5,999 nt of DNA from Clostridiales bacterium (lineage in GTDB: Bacteria > Bacillota > Peptococcia > Peptococcales > Peptococcaceae), in assembly GCA_003343815.1 (NCBI GenBank), contig QAKL01000121.1:9606-15604 (forward strand), in the 5' to 3' direction. Each line of letters opens with the position of its first letter. The first letter of the stretch is position 1. The translations under genes and the position numbers were made by a program. Below are positions 5,095 to 5,999 of this stretch, piece by piece. A model generated the notes under the pieces. That model saw only the letters and a list, made by a program, of their open reading frames with translations. It was not told the DNA's origin and did no database searches.

Positions 5095-5123
5095 AAAACG
5101 GCATCTTGTGATGCCGTTTTTTT
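5095..5123 (+). terminator. Intrinsic terminator of the small lipoprotein gene
   Basis: AAAACGGCATC pairs with GATGCCGTTTT around a TTGT loop, and three more T's follow to give a run of seven. It starts 17 bases after the stop codon. A weaker hairpin, TTTCATA (5080-5086) with TATGAAA (5091-5097), overlaps its A-tract and could form only in its place. Confidence 0.9.
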
Positions 5124-5178
5124 GCGTAAAAATATATTTTTGAGAGTTTAGAAATCCATAAGGTTTGCAAACTAAATA

Positions 5179-5200
5179 ACCCGTCAATATTTTGACGGGT
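5179..5200. terminator. Hairpin terminator between convergent genes
   Basis: ACCCGTCAA (5179-5187) pairs perfectly with TTGACGGGT (5192-5200) around a 4-base loop. It lies 9 bases beyond the thiI stop. The minus-strand tail (TATTTAGTTT) is only moderately U-rich, while a T-run also follows on the plus strand (5206-5211), so it probably serves thiI and backs up the lipoprotein terminator. Confidence 0.7.
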
Positions 5201-5209
5201 CGTAATTTT

Positions 5210-5999
5210 TTATAAATTAGCCGATTGCACACGCTCAGGGATAACTTTGCCGTATTTCACTACAGTTTCTTTATTTTGCACTGCTTGCTCAATCAACTCT
5301 GCCAAATTCTCGATTTTCGCCTCTTCCTCCAAGCAAACCTCGGCTTTGGGCTTCGTTTTAGGATCTTTTGGCACGAAAACCGTGCAGCAATCCTCATAGG
5401 GCAAAATTGACGTTTCGTAGGTGTCGATTTTCTTGGCAATCTGCATGATTTCCTCTTTATCTAATGCCACCAAGGGGCGGAAAATCGGCATATTGGTCAC
5501 CTGATTGATCGCATAAATGCTTTCCATCGTCTGACTGGCGACTTGTCCTAAATTATCTCCGGTGATAATCGCCATCGCATCACGCTCCGCGGCGATTTTT
5601 TCTGCAATCCGAAGCATGATCCGCCGCATGATGGTAATGCGCAGATTATCATGGCAATAATGGGCGATTTCCTCCTGAATTTTCGTAAACGGCACCAGAT
5701 GCACTACCAAGCGCCCGCTGTATTTCGCCATCTGCTCCGCCAAGGTCAACACTTTTTCCTTCGCCATTTCCGAAGTATACGGATAACTGTGGAAATGGAT
5801 CGCCTCCACCGTCATCCCGCGGCGCATCATCGCCCAGCCTGCTACCGGGCTGTCGATTCCGCCGCTCAATAAAAGCATCCCGCGCCCGCCGGTTCCCAGA
5901 GGCAAGCCGCCCAGTCCCGGACGTTTCTGCGTGGTGATATAGGCGCACTCGTCGCGCACCTCGACCTTTAAATCAATCTGTGCATGTTTTAAATCTACC
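5210..5999 (-). CDS. thiI: tRNA 4-thiouridine synthase ThiI (5' part outside the window)
   Basis: ThiI adenylates U8 of tRNA and transfers sulfur from a cysteine desulfurase persulfide to make 4-thiouridine; in some bacteria it also feeds sulfur to thiamine synthesis. The window holds the C-terminal 262 residues; the N-terminal ferredoxin-like region and most of the THUMP domain lie past the right edge. The first visible residues (VDLKHAQIDLKVEVRDECAY) are the end of THUMP, followed by GLGGLPLGTGGRG and the ATP-binding PP-loop LLLSGGIDSPVAGW (codons around 5840-5875). TGDNLGQVASQTMESI and PIFRPLVALDKEEI are conserved AANH-domain motifs. The segment PYEDCCTVFVPKDP (around 5354-5395) has two cysteines in the region that holds the persulfide-handling Cys344 in E. 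coli. It ends about 55 residues later without a rhodanese domain, the short form usual in Bacillota. The apparent GTG start at 5959 is internal, since the frame runs to the edge. Confidence 0.96.
   Translation of the reverse strand, partial: VDLKHAQIDLKVEVRDECAYITTQKRPGLGGLPLGTGGRGMLLLSGGIDSPVAGWAMMRRGMTVEAIHFHSYPYTSEMAKEKVLTLAEQMAKYSGRLVVHLVPFTKIQEEIAHYCHDNLRITIMRRIMLRIAEKIAAERDAMAIITGDNLGQVASQTMESIYAINQVTNMPIFRPLVALDKEEIMQIAKKIDTYETSILPYEDCCTVFVPKDPKTKPKAEVCLEEEAKIENLAELIEQAVQNKETVVKYGKVIPERVQSANL

Noticed and set aside
5163..5172. Palindrome GTTTGCAAAC in the convergent gap
   Set aside because: A single 10 bp palindrome between two terminators with no promoter nearby; expected by chance at this composition.

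Overview
The window looks like ordinary chromosome from a low-to-mid GC Bacillota. The signs are strong Shine-Dalgarno sites (AAAGGAGG, AGGGGAGG, CGGAGGTG), extended -10 promoters, a ThiI that ends without a rhodanese domain, a GerMN-domain lipoprotein and a small DUF6514-like protein. Negativicutes or Clostridia would both fit, but I cannot fix the lineage from the sequence. I see no transposase, phage gene, CRISPR array, tRNA or rRNA.

Layout. Positions 1-358 hold two leftward genes: the start of an exported protein (cut by the window edge), preceded by an 82-residue DUF2442-type protein. Positions 359-790 hold no gene but are rich in structure: a 9+9 bp operator-like palindrome over the likely leftward promoter, a 17 bp perfect-stem bidirectional terminator with no obvious transcript to end, a second hairpin able to pair with it, and a strong rightward promoter with a leader of about 140 nt. 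A 79-residue DUF6514-like gene follows (791-1030), with a run of stem-loops ending in an intrinsic terminator at 1155-1188. Next is dinB (DNA polymerase IV, 1273-2454), with its own extended -10 promoter and an almost absent leader.

Positions 2460-4500 form the most coherent unit: an ECF sigma factor (2507-3061), a one-pass membrane protein that is probably its anti-sigma factor (3066-3761), and a GerMN-domain lipoprotein (3838-4500). A GGGAAC-N16-CGTC element just upstream of the sigma gene is the kind of promoter an ECF sigma recognises, so the unit is probably autoregulated and tied to the cell envelope. The Shine-Dalgarno of the lipoprotein gene lies inside a long hairpin that ends one base short of the start codon, so its translation may be controlled separately.

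Positions 4594-5123 are a free-standing unit with a near-consensus promoter, a 143-residue lipoprotein of unknown function and a clean intrinsic terminator. A second hairpin at 5179-5200 separates it from the convergent thiI (tRNA 4-thiouridine synthase), whose 5' part lies beyond the right edge. No wholly new system is visible. The best leads are the ECF/membrane-protein/lipoprotein module with its hairpin, and the stacked RNA structure after the DUF6514-like gene.
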